A DNA stretch of 64,000 nt from positions 115,866 through 179,865 of the forward strand of contig NZ_JAAIJY010000005.1 in the NCBI RefSeq assembly GCF_011752065.1. Direction: 5' to 3'. Positions 57,228 through 64,000 of this stretch are shown in pieces. Every line of letters begins with the position of its first letter. The stretch's first letter is position 1. The notes below the pieces were generated by a model, which was not told where the DNA came from, did not search any database, and saw only the letters and a program-made list of their open reading frames with translations. Both the position numbers and the translations under genes were made by a program. This stretch comes from Actinomyces sp. ZJ308. Its GTDB lineage: Bacteria; Actinomycetota; Actinomycetes; Actinomycetales; Actinomycetaceae.

Positions 57228-58910
57228 TCAGGCGCGACGGCGTGCGCGCACCAGTAGGACCCCGCCGCCCAGGAGGACTGCCGCCAGGACTGCACCCGCC
57301 ACTGAGGCCCCTGTGCTTGCCAGGCCGGGACCGCTTCCGTCTCCGTCGGAGACCGAGCCCGCGGCCACGGCCACGTCTGCACCACTACCATCCCGGCCCC
57401 CGGCACTGCCGGCAGCCTGGAAGGTCACCGACGGGCTCGCGCCGAGGCTGCTCGCCCCGGTCGGAGAAGGCGTGCCGGAGCCGGTCGGTGCGGGCTCGGC
57501 TGTGGCCGTCGGCGCGGGAGCCGCGATGACGGAGAAGCGCTGAACGTAGTCGTTCTTCGTGCTTCCATCGCGGCTACCGCCCTTGTTGACGGCATAGACG
57601 TTTCCTCGCCCGTCGTACTCGACGTGGTTGGGGTAGCGGCCGGCGTCGATCGTCTGCCTGATCGTTCCGTCAAGATCGTGAACGGTGATGGTCCCGGCGT
57701 TGCGGTTGGTGACGTAGACCAGCGAATGGACCGGGTCCAGCGCCACATTGAGCGCGCCCGAGGTGATGTCCTTGCCGTCGGCGTCCTTCAGGCCGGTAGC
57801 GGTGACGACCTGATTGACAACCGTTCCGTCCTTCTCGACGACGACCAGATCGCCCGACCCCTGGCTGGCCACGTAGATCCGTCCGGTCGCCGGGTCGTAG
57901 GCAACACCTGAGGCGCGTGAGACGCTGGCGGGCAGGGCCACCTCCGTGACGTTGCCGGAGGCGACGTCGATGAGTGCCGCCTTGGCGCTGGAGGACGACA
58001 CAGTGACCAGGGTTCCCGAGGTCTCGTCGAGGGCCAGTGACATGGGGCTGAAGTCGTCTGCGTCCTGACCCACGGTGATGTCGGCCAGCTGGGTGTTGGT
58101 GGACGTGTCGAACACGGCGATCTTGTTGGAGCGTGCACTGCTGACGTAGGCACGGTCTCGTGCGGCGTCGATGATGACGTCACGGCTGTGGGACACGATG
58201 TCCTTGTCGAACTGCTTGACGAGCGTGAGCGTGTCGGCGTCGTAGACGGCGACGGTGCTCTGGCGGGTGTTGGTGACCCAGACGGTGCCGTGCTCGTCGT
58301 CGACGGCCACCCCGTAGACGGCGTAGCGGGCTCCCTCCAGCGGCTTGCCGTCTCGGCCGGTCGCCGTCGGGTCCACCTCTGGAACGATGTGCGTCTGGTA
58401 GGCCAGCGTGTCGGCGTCGAGCTTGATCAACGACGACTGGGTCACGGGTGGACGCCCCACGGCCGAGGTGACGTACAGGGAGTTGCGGCTCGGCGAGTAG
58501 GCGGTCTGATAGAGGCCGGGGGCGACGGAGGACTCGACTCCCGCGACGCTTCCGGGCTCGCCGGAGGTGCCGGGCACCGGGGTGACCGCAGCGTTCTTGT
58601 CGACTCCGGAGGTGTCGGCCTGGGCGTCCTCGGCAGCAGCCGGTGTCGGTGACGTCTCGTTTGTCGCAGCGTTTGTTGCAGGGACTGTCCCGGTGGCCGG
58701 CGCACCGGGCGTCGAAGCGGCGTCGGCGCTCGCCGCAGGAGTAGGCGCCTCGTCGGCCGCGTAGGCCGTGGTCCCCACGGCTCCTGCCAGACCCAGTGCG
58801 ACGGCGGACGCGAGCGCCCCGGCTCTCACCAGGGAGGAACGGAGCGCAGGTTGGGAGACGGACGGACGTATGAGACCGGATGGAGGGCAGTGATGGTGAC
58901 GACGGTTCAT
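57228..58910 (-). CDS. sortase-anchored YVTN-type beta-propeller surface protein
   Basis: 560 residues. A signal peptide (GALASAVALGLAGAVGTTAYA) and a low-complexity Ala/Thr/Pro stretch precede a beta-propeller of repeated YVTN-like blades (NSLYVTSAVG, GTVWVTNTRQSTVAVYDADT, RIYVASQGSGDLVVVEKDG, SLVYVTNRNAGTITVHDLDG). The C-terminus is LASTG, a hydrophobic helix and RARRRA: a wall-sorting signal of the LAxTG kind recognised by class E sortases of actinobacteria. The start at 58910 has a GGAGTT site. Such propellers usually mediate binding; the ligand is unknown. Confidence 0.85.
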   Translation of the reverse strand: MNRRHHHCPPSGLIRPSVSQPALRSSLVRAGALASAVALGLAGAVGTTAYAADEAPTPAASADAASTPGAPATGTVPATNAATNETSPTPAAAEDAQADTSGVDKNAAVTPVPGTSGEPGSVAGVESSVAPGLYQTAYSPSRNSLYVTSAVGRPPVTQSSLIKLDADTLAYQTHIVPEVDPTATGRDGKPLEGARYAVYGVAVDDEHGTVWVTNTRQSTVAVYDADTLTLVKQFDKDIVSHSRDVIIDAARDRAYVSSARSNKIAVFDTSTNTQLADITVGQDADDFSPMSLALDETSGTLVTVSSSSAKAALIDVASGNVTEVALPASVSRASGVAYDPATGRIYVASQGSGDLVVVEKDGTVVNQVVTATGLKDADGKDITSGALNVALDPVHSLVYVTNRNAGTITVHDLDGTIRQTIDAGRYPNHVEYDGRGNVYAVNKGGSRDGSTKNDYVQRFSVIAAPAPTATAEPAPTGSGTPSPTGASSLGASPSVTFQAAGSAGGRDGSGADVAVAAGSVSDGDGSGPGLASTGASVAGAVLAAVLLGGGVLLVRARRRA

Positions 58911-59063
58911 GGAGTAACTCCGTGAGGATGGCCCGGCGCTACGTCCGGGACGGTCGGGGACGAGCAGGCTGCGCTGCTCCCGATCACCGGCCACCAAGCA
59001 AGGGCGACCTAAGCGATATTAATGACGCTATCATTTTCTTATTCACCTTCGGTGCGATGACAA

Positions 59064-60473
59064 TCACCTTGACACTGTCGGATCATGCTCAGAGACAAGA
59101 TCTCGCTCATGAGCATCGAGCCCCCAGGACACCCCGTGGCGCCACCAGGCGTAGTCGTGCCCGCCGCGCACCTCGCGGTACTCGAGCAGAGCCCCCTCAG
59201 CCGCAAGAAGCTCCGCAAACGCGTGCGCACCCTGCCGCAGAACGCCCTCATGCACCCCGCACTGAACCACCAGCCGAGCCGACAACGGCTCCGAGCGCTC
59301 CTGCCCGGCCCGACGGCGCAACCACGCCAGAAGCGCCCCCTCACCCTCGCCTCGCAGCCCCGACCCCAGCCAGAAGGACGCCGACTGGGCAATGGCCCGG
59401 CCGGCGATATCGGGCCGGTGAATGACAAGATCCGCCGCGGCCACGCCGCCCAGCGACTGACCGGCCACCACCACCCGCTGCGGGCTCCATCGAGGCCGGC
59501 CGTCCTGCGCCGCCTCGAGACACCGGATCAGCAGCTCCCTACTGCGATGCGGATCCCCCAGGTCACGCGCGCGCATGGCCGGGTCCCCGGAGTCAATGAC
59601 CAGCAGGTCCCACGTGGCGGCCCTGGCGCCGAGCCGGCGCACGACGTCGTTACGGCGCCAGGTCTCACCGTCGAGAAGTACCAGCAGCCCCCGCTGCGTG
59701 CCCGCCCCCTCCTTCCGCTCGGTCCCATGGCGCTCACCGATGCGATCCTGCTGCCAGAGGGTGACGCGTCGTACATGGTCGCCAGGGGCGTCGAAGTCAG
59801 CGACAGCCGCGCCGCCGAGCTCAACGCCATGTCCGTAACCGCTGCCTCCTCCCCCGGGATCGACGCTGAGCGCCGCAGCGACACCATCGGCCGACGCCGT
59901 CGACCACTCCGGGTGGGTGACGGCACCGGGCCCCTCCCACAGGGAGGAGACGAAGCCGAATCCGTCGTGCAGGTGCTCAGGACTGAAGACATCCGGGCGT
60001 CCGTGAGCGTGAACCCACTTCCAGCGCTCCCGGCGGGCCCCGGCGTCGTCGGGCAGCCGATCGCGGGTCACCACGATCCGGTAACCCACGAGCCCGTCCT
60101 CCGGAAGCAGGACATGAAGCGCCCACCAGCTGGTTCCAGGCACCCGGTCGGCGAGCGCCGGAGTGATGTGAGTGCGATGGTTGTCCGTCAGCGTGTTGAG
60201 ATGGATGAGAACGCTGGGGCTGGGGCCGTGCTGCCGGTCATCTCGCCACAGGAAGGTCGCCTCTCGCATCGTGACTCCGTCAATGACACGGGCGTCTCCC
60301 AGAACCGGGGTGCCGTGAGCCGCTGCGGCCGCCAGGGCCTCGTCATCCGGATGCTGCGGCCACCAGGCCGGAGTCACGCGAAGCGGACCGCCCTCTAAGG
60401 CCAGAGGGGTAGGCGTCAGCTCTCGCCACCGGGCCCCTCGCACGGGAGCATTCTCAGGACCTGTACCGCTCAC
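59064..60473 (-). CDS. enterochelin-esterase-like alpha/beta hydrolase
   Basis: 469 residues. The N-terminal Fes-type domain (FLWRDDRQHGPSPSVLIHLN) is followed by an esterase-D-like hydrolase with nucleophile elbow VVAGQSLGGVAAAD and the catalytic His in RGGHDYAWWRHGV. Fes enzymes cut ferric siderophore esters; with no siderophore genes here the substrate is open. A GTG at 60473 is preferred because TAGGGT lies 7 nt upstream (leaderless); an ATG at 60497 would add eight residues but has a badly placed ribosome site. It is divergent from the polycysteine leader. Confidence 0.8.
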   Translation of the reverse strand: MSGTGPENAPVRGARWRELTPTPLALEGGPLRVTPAWWPQHPDDEALAAAAAHGTPVLGDARVIDGVTMREATFLWRDDRQHGPSPSVLIHLNTLTDNHRTHITPALADRVPGTSWWALHVLLPEDGLVGYRIVVTRDRLPDDAGARRERWKWVHAHGRPDVFSPEHLHDGFGFVSSLWEGPGAVTHPEWSTASADGVAAALSVDPGGGGSGYGHGVELGGAAVADFDAPGDHVRRVTLWQQDRIGERHGTERKEGAGTQRGLLVLLDGETWRRNDVVRRLGARAATWDLLVIDSGDPAMRARDLGDPHRSRELLIRCLEAAQDGRPRWSPQRVVVAGQSLGGVAAADLVIHRPDIAGRAIAQSASFWLGSGLRGEGEGALLAWLRRRAGQERSEPLSARLVVQCGVHEGVLRQGAHAFAELLAAEGALLEYREVRGGHDYAWWRHGVSWGLDAHERDLVSEHDPTVSR

Positions 60474-60554
60474 ACCGGCGACCCTATCGGACCTCATCCG
60501 CCTCCATCGCAGCACCACCAGCAGGAGACGAACCACCGGTAAGAAGCGATGAAC

Positions 60555-60585
60555 TTGCATTCTTCCGGGCGGTGTGGCGTAGGGT
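60555..60585 (+). promoter_or_regulatory. candidate promoter of the polycysteine leader
   Basis: TTGCAT (60555-60560), 19 bp, then TAGGGT (60580-60585), 7 nt and the leader ATG at 60593. The -35 spacing is slightly long; the -10 to ATG distance fits a leaderless transcript. Confidence 0.5.
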
Positions 60586-60592
60586 GTCACCC

Positions 60593-60691
60593 ATGACGCA
60601 CATCGCTCTGACAACCACCACCGCCCCCGGCGCACAGGCGCTCGCGGCCATGTGTGGTACGCGAATGTGCTGTTGCTGTCGGCCCTGTTGA
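60593..60691 (+). CDS. polycysteine leader peptide (candidate cysteine-responsive upstream ORF)
   Basis: 32 residues starting MTHIALTTTT and ending MCGTRMCCCCRPC then TGA: six Cys, four of them consecutive, all within the last 12 residues. It is predicted to be leaderless. In mycobacteria, leaderless polycysteine ORFs upstream of sulfur-assimilation operons act as cysteine-sensing attenuators; this one precedes a sulfonate-type ABC operon in the same way. When charged Cys-tRNA is scarce a ribosome would stall in the Cys run and change folding of the ~310-nt leader. A shorter version from the ATG at 60650 (13 residues) would keep the Cys run. Confidence 0.75.
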   Translation: MTHIALTTTTAPGAQALAAMCGTRMCCCCRPC

Positions 60692-61001
60692 TTTTCCGCC
60701 CGGCGTGCCATCGGCACCCGGAATCGCGATGACGCCTCGATAGAGGTCGACAACGCGGACGCTCCCATGAGGTAGAACCGGGTGCCCGCCATCCCGGGTT
60801 CGCGCCCGGGAGCATCCCGAGGATCCTTCACGACCATTCCTCGGTCCCGTGCGCCCGAATGATCGAGATGCTCTGATAAGAGGCACATCACCCGCGTTCG
60901 GCGACTTCAACCGACTATTGCGTCACCGGCAGCCTTCCCGGGTTCTTCAATGACGCTGCTTTCCATACCTACTCGGTTCCATTCCCTCCGTAGGAGACAC
61001 C
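60692..61001 (+). promoter_or_regulatory. structured leader between polycysteine ORF and ABC operon (candidate attenuator)
   Basis: 310 bp without another gene. GGCACCCGG (60713-60721) can pair with CCGGGTGCC (60778-60786), and a compact hairpin CCCGGG-ttcgcg-CCCGGG lies at 60793-60810 with further pairing outside it. These could form competing structures controlled by ribosome position on the Cys codons. An AGGAG ribosome site precedes the substrate-binding-protein gene. Confidence 0.5.
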
Positions 61002-62156
61002 ATGTCGAAAACCGTTTCCTCCCCCTCCTCCGCCTCATCCGCACCGGATCCCGATATCCCCGAGAAGGACGAGGTCACCGCCGAGAACGCGGCGCAGATT
61101 CTCGCCGCGGACGATGACGATCCGGGTACCACCGATGCTGAGGGACCTCGCCGCCGCCGACCCTCCAGACGCACACTGCTGACGGTCGGCGGCCTGGCCG
61201 CCGCTGCCGTGGTCGGTACCGGTGCGTACCTGACGATCCGGCGCACCAACCAGGGGGTGGTCGGGGCCCATGAGGCGCTACCGCTGGTGATCGGCGGCGA
61301 CATCTGCGCCGCACCGCTGTACGCCGCCTACCACCAGGGCTTCTTCGACGACGCGGGCCTCAAGGTGACGCTCGCGCGCACCCAGCAGACCGAGGACACC
61401 AAGGACGGCGTCGGCGCGGGCAAGTACATCGGTGCGCCGGGAATCTTCTTCTCCTGGCTGGAGCCGATCTACAACGGGCTCAACGCCAAGCTCACCGCGG
61501 GCCTTCACGCCGGCTGCCTGCGCCTGGTGGTGAACAACGACGCCCCCTATCAGAGTCTGGCCGACCTCAAGGGCACCACGATCGGGGTTCCGTCACTGTC
61601 GTCGTCGGCCTTCGCCTACTTCGCGATCGGACTGTCCGAGGCCGGAATCAACGTCAACCCGGACGGGGGCGACATCACCTGGCGCACGGTGGATGCGGAC
61701 TCCTTGGGGACCGCCCTGGCCGACGGACAGGTCGACGCCATCATGGGATCTGATCCCGGGCCACTGCTCCCCGTCTTCAACGGCACGGCTCGAGAGCTGG
61801 CCAACAACGACGCCGAGGAGTTCTGCTGCTCCGTGGCTCTCAACGGCGATTTCGTCAAGAAACAGCCCAAGGAGGCCAAGGCCCTGACGGAGGCCTGGAT
61901 GAAGGGCTCGGCCTATGTGCCGGACCACATCGACGAGATCGCCAAGCTCGAGGTCGACAACGACTACGTCGCCGCGGACCAGGATGTCGTCGTCCGGGTG
62001 CTCAAGACGTACGGGTTCAAGGCCTCGGCCTCCAGGTTCCGGGCCGCGATCGAGCCCGGTATCGAGAAGTTCAAGGGAACCGGCTTCATCAAGGCGGACA
62101 TTTCCGCCCAGAGGCTGACCGACGCAGTCATCGCCGATCTCGGCATCAAGGACTGA
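61002..62156 (+). CDS. ABC transporter substrate-binding protein (SsuA/TauA/NMT1-like)
   Basis: 384 residues. The mature domain is a type II binding protein of the NMT1/SsuA group: GDICAAPLYAAYHQGFFDDAG, SLADLKGTTIGVPSLSSSAF and VDAIMGSDPGPLL. It likely binds a sulfonate or another small sulfur or nitrogen compound. The N-terminus is odd: about 50 acidic residues precede RRRRPSRRTLLTVGG and one hydrophobic segment, like a Tat-type signal anchor, and no lipobox Cys is seen. It is first in a three-gene operon behind the polycysteine leader. Confidence 0.88.
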   Translation: MSKTVSSPSSASSAPDPDIPEKDEVTAENAAQILAADDDDPGTTDAEGPRRRRPSRRTLLTVGGLAAAAVVGTGAYLTIRRTNQGVVGAHEALPLVIGGDICAAPLYAAYHQGFFDDAGLKVTLARTQQTEDTKDGVGAGKYIGAPGIFFSWLEPIYNGLNAKLTAGLHAGCLRLVVNNDAPYQSLADLKGTTIGVPSLSSSAFAYFAIGLSEAGINVNPDGGDITWRTVDADSLGTALADGQVDAIMGSDPGPLLPVFNGTARELANNDAEEFCCSVALNGDFVKKQPKEAKALTEAWMKGSAYVPDHIDEIAKLEVDNDYVAADQDVVVRVLKTYGFKASASRFRAAIEPGIEKFKGTGFIKADISAQRLTDAVIADLGIKD

Positions 62157-62162
62157 TCGAGA

Positions 62163-63224
62163 ATGCCCACCGATGTCAAGGCCGACTCAACCGAGCGCAC
62201 CGACGACGGGCGTCAGGGAGCAAGCTCGGCCGCAATCGAGCACAAGGCTTCAGAACGTCGTCGCACCTCCCCGGCCGCGCTCCAGAGCGCGACGGCACTG
62301 TCGCTGTGGCTGGCCTATCCGATCATCGTCGTCGTCCTTCCGGACGCGGACCTGCTCCGGCGGGCATCAACCACACCGGTACTCGTCCTCGCCAGCACCT
62401 GGCTGATCACGCTGCTGGGGTGGGTGCTGATTGCCCGGACCCGGCCGGCGTCGTCGTCGGCCAGGTCGTTGGCGCACTTCCTGCCCTGGATCAACGCGGC
62501 CGGCGCGTGGTTCATCGTCTGGCAGCTGACGACCTCCAAGCTCGGGCTGCTCACGCCCCCGTACTTCGCCGCCCCGGAGGTACTCATCGCCTCCTTCGTC
62601 GGCGACTGGAGGCTGCTGCTCAGCTGTCTGGGAGCCTCCGCGCTGCTCTTCGTCATCGGCTACTCGGTGGGCTCACTGCTGGGATTCTTCACCGGCCTGC
62701 TCATGGGCTGGTCGAGGCGCGCCGACTACTGGCTCCATCCGCTCCTGCAGACCATCGGCCCCGTTCCGGCGGCCTCGCTCCTACCGCTGGCGCTGTTGCT
62801 GCTTCCGACGACGTACGCCTCCGCGGCCTTCATCGTCGGTTTCGGCGCGTGGTTCCCGATGGCCACCATGACCCGCGCGGGCGTGCGCTCGGTGCGCCGC
62901 GACTACATAGACATGGCCCGCACGCTGGGAGCCGATGAGCTCTTCCTCATCAGGCGGGTGGCCGTGCCCTCGGCCCTGCCGGACATGCTCACCGGCCTGT
63001 TCACCGGGCTGGGAACCTCGCTGGCCGCCCTCATGACGGCCGAGCTGACCGGGGTCGACAAGGGCCTGGCCTGGTACATCAACTGGGTCAAGGGCTGGGC
63101 CGACTACCCCAGGATGTACGTGGGACTCATCATCCTGGTGGCCTTCTGCCGCACGCTCATGGTGCTGCTGTTCAAGATCCGCTCCTCGCTGCTGGCATGG
63201 CAGCAGAACCTTGTGAGGTGGTGA
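62163..63224 (+). CDS. ABC transporter permease (SsuC/TauC-like)
   Basis: 353 residues. Several membrane segments surround the EAA loop DMARTLGADELFLIRRVAVP, which docks on the ATPase. Length is greater than SsuC (about 260) because of an extra N-terminal part of ~90 residues with two further hydrophobic helices (ATALSLWLAYPIIVVVLP; VLVLASTWLITLLGWVLI). It begins 6 bp after the binding-protein stop. Confidence 0.9.
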   Translation: MPTDVKADSTERTDDGRQGASSAAIEHKASERRRTSPAALQSATALSLWLAYPIIVVVLPDADLLRRASTTPVLVLASTWLITLLGWVLIARTRPASSSARSLAHFLPWINAAGAWFIVWQLTTSKLGLLTPPYFAAPEVLIASFVGDWRLLLSCLGASALLFVIGYSVGSLLGFFTGLLMGWSRRADYWLHPLLQTIGPVPAASLLPLALLLLPTTYASAAFIVGFGAWFPMATMTRAGVRSVRRDYIDMARTLGADELFLIRRVAVPSALPDMLTGLFTGLGTSLAALMTAELTGVDKGLAWYINWVKGWADYPRMYVGLIILVAFCRTLMVLLFKIRSSLLAWQQNLVRW

Positions 63225-63227
63225 CCG

Positions 63228-63872
63228 ATGTCTTCCGGTTCCACGACGGCTGCTGCCGTGACGCAGGCCGCGGCACAGGCGACGTCCTCCTCCGCAACGC
63301 GCGGCGCGCAGGTCGACCTCAGGGGCGTCACCCACCGCTATCCCCTGTCCCGCGACCTGGACCACGGCTGGCTCCACTTCCTGCTTCGACGCGTGTCTCC
63401 CGCAGCAAGAGCGCGCTACGAGGCCGAGGCGGCCAAGCCGGACCAGCTCCCCGTGCTCGACGACATCGACCTGACGGTGTCCCCCGGCGAGTTCGTCTCC
63501 CTGGTCGGCCCCTCCGGCTGCGGCAAGTCAACGATCCTGCGACTGCTGGCCGGGCTGGAGCAGCCGGTCGAGGGCAGTGTCGAGGTCGACGCCAAACCTG
63601 TGACCGGTCCATCACCGCTGCGCGCCCTGGCCTTCCAGGACGCCACGCTCCTTCCCTGGAGGACGGTGCGCGACAACGTCGCCCTGGGCCCCGAGGCGAG
63701 GGACCGACTGGGACGCGACCAGCGCCGAGTGGAGGCGGCCCTGCAGGTCGTGGGCCTGCGGGACTTCGCCGAGGCCTATCCCGCCACGCTCTCGGGCGGC
63801 ATGGCCCAGCGGGCCTCGCTGGCTCGGGCCCTGGTCAACCGCCCCCGGCTCTTCCTCCTGGACGAGCCCCTG
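63228..63872 (+). pseudogene. ABC transporter ATPase (SsuB/TauB-like), interrupted by an insertion sequence
   Basis: 215 residues are recognisable before the break. Walker A GPSGCGKS at 94-101, the Q-loop in [11 protein letters not shown], the signature LSGGMAQR at 198-205 and Walker B LFLLDEP at 208-214 are intact, then the sequence turns into insertion-element DNA at LDEPL. The D-loop, the switch His and the rest are missing, so the product cannot power transport unless the copy is repaired or another ATPase serves. The N-terminus also carries a ~40-residue insertion ([20 protein letters not shown] region) not seen in typical SsuB. It starts 3 bp after the permease stop. Confidence 0.88.
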
Positions 63873-63873
63873 G

Positions 63874-64000
63874 TGTCAAGCCCCGGGTTTTGTGGAGGCT
63901 GGTTTAGCTGGATGTGGTGGTGGCTGGTTGTAGTTGTTCCTGGCGGTGGGTGTCGGGGGCCCAGGCGGCTTCGTGCTCGGCGGGGGTGCGCATGCCGATG
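63874..64000 (-). mobile_element. end of an insertion sequence (probably IS3-like), continuing past the window
   Basis: Coding sense of the ATPase stops abruptly near 63871-63876. From TGTCAAGCCCC (63874) on, the DNA fits an IS terminus: a TG-starting end, then a transposase C-terminus on the opposite strand. The other end and any target duplication lie outside the window, so the exact boundary and family are not certain. Confidence 0.75.
63904..63999 (-). CDS. transposase C-terminal fragment (rve/integrase-core type), cut by window end
   Basis: 31 codons and a stop read on the minus strand: [15 protein letters not shown], followed by a Gln/Thr-rich tail ending TTTSS. The segment matches the conserved H-x-x-x-G-x-R-T-P-A-E-x-E end of integrase-core transposases of IS3-type elements. 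Most of the protein is outside the window. The stop lies 30 bp inside the IS end, a normal distance. Confidence 0.7.
   Translation of the reverse strand: MGMRTPAEHEAAWAPDTHRQEQLQPATTTSS

Noticed and set aside
60692..60910. Minus-strand open frames in the polycysteine leader region
   Set aside because: Arg/Gly/Ala-rich translations without motif or ribosome site; the region is better explained as an RNA leader.

Overview
The window is high-GC DNA from an actinobacterium, most likely Actinomyces or a close relative. This rests on the actinobacterial integration host factor next to gmk, a pyrR-pyrB-pyrC-carA-carB-pyrF operon, a fused AroK-AroB enzyme, a PriA without helicase motifs, an LAxTG-type sorting signal, many candidate leaderless promoters, and an arginine deiminase system of the kind known from oral Actinomyces. 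No rRNA, tRNA or CRISPR was recognised. The genus is inferred from gene content, not from a marker search.

Region by region: (1) 1-2236, minus strand: start of rsmB (cut by the window edge), fmt, and a HAD phosphatase. (2) 2237-10766, plus strand: an arginine island of arcA, arcB, arcC, an arginine:glycine-type amidinotransferase, a DMT/EamA transporter, an MHS-family MFS transporter and a TetR regulator. It sits between fmt and priA, genes that are usually adjacent. (3) 10794-25605, minus strand: priA, metK, coaBC, rpoZ, gmk, mihF and the pyrimidine operon, with overlapping starts and stops inside the operon. (4) 25996-28616: a secreted GH16-like glycosidase, an NmrA-like oxidoreductase and a membrane protein. 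(5) 28717-41683, minus strand: nusB, efp, a shikimate-kinase-like protein without the P-loop lysine, aroK-aroB fusion, aroC, aroE, mltG, ruvX, alaS, rpsD and rarA. (6) 41768-49790: a small membrane protein, a remnant of an MMPL transporter, a YciO/Sua5 protein, a glycerophosphodiesterase plus MFS pair, a leaderless ArsR plus metallothionein-like pair, and a polyol cluster (AraC regulator, sorbitol-type dehydrogenase, polyol permease). (7) 50006-53474: a membrane Ser/Thr kinase with a C-terminal frameshift, and aspS. (8) 53620-60473, minus strand: three surface or secreted proteins and an enterochelin-esterase-like hydrolase. (9) 60593-64000, plus strand: a 32-residue polycysteine upstream ORF, a structured leader, and an SsuABC/TauABC-type transporter whose ATPase gene is broken by an insertion sequence running off the window.

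How the genes work together: region 2 can turn arginine into citrulline, ornithine, carbamoyl phosphate and ATP, with a second arginine-using enzyme that would yield ornithine and a guanidino compound. Regions 3 and 5 supply pyrimidines, SAM, CoA and chorismate plus translation functions. The strongest candidates for new biology are the polycysteine leader of the sulfur-type ABC operon (a likely cysteine-responsive attenuator), the ArsR/metallothionein pair with a duplicated cysteine module and a palindrome inside its leaderless promoter, and the amidinotransferase joined to the arginine deiminase genes.
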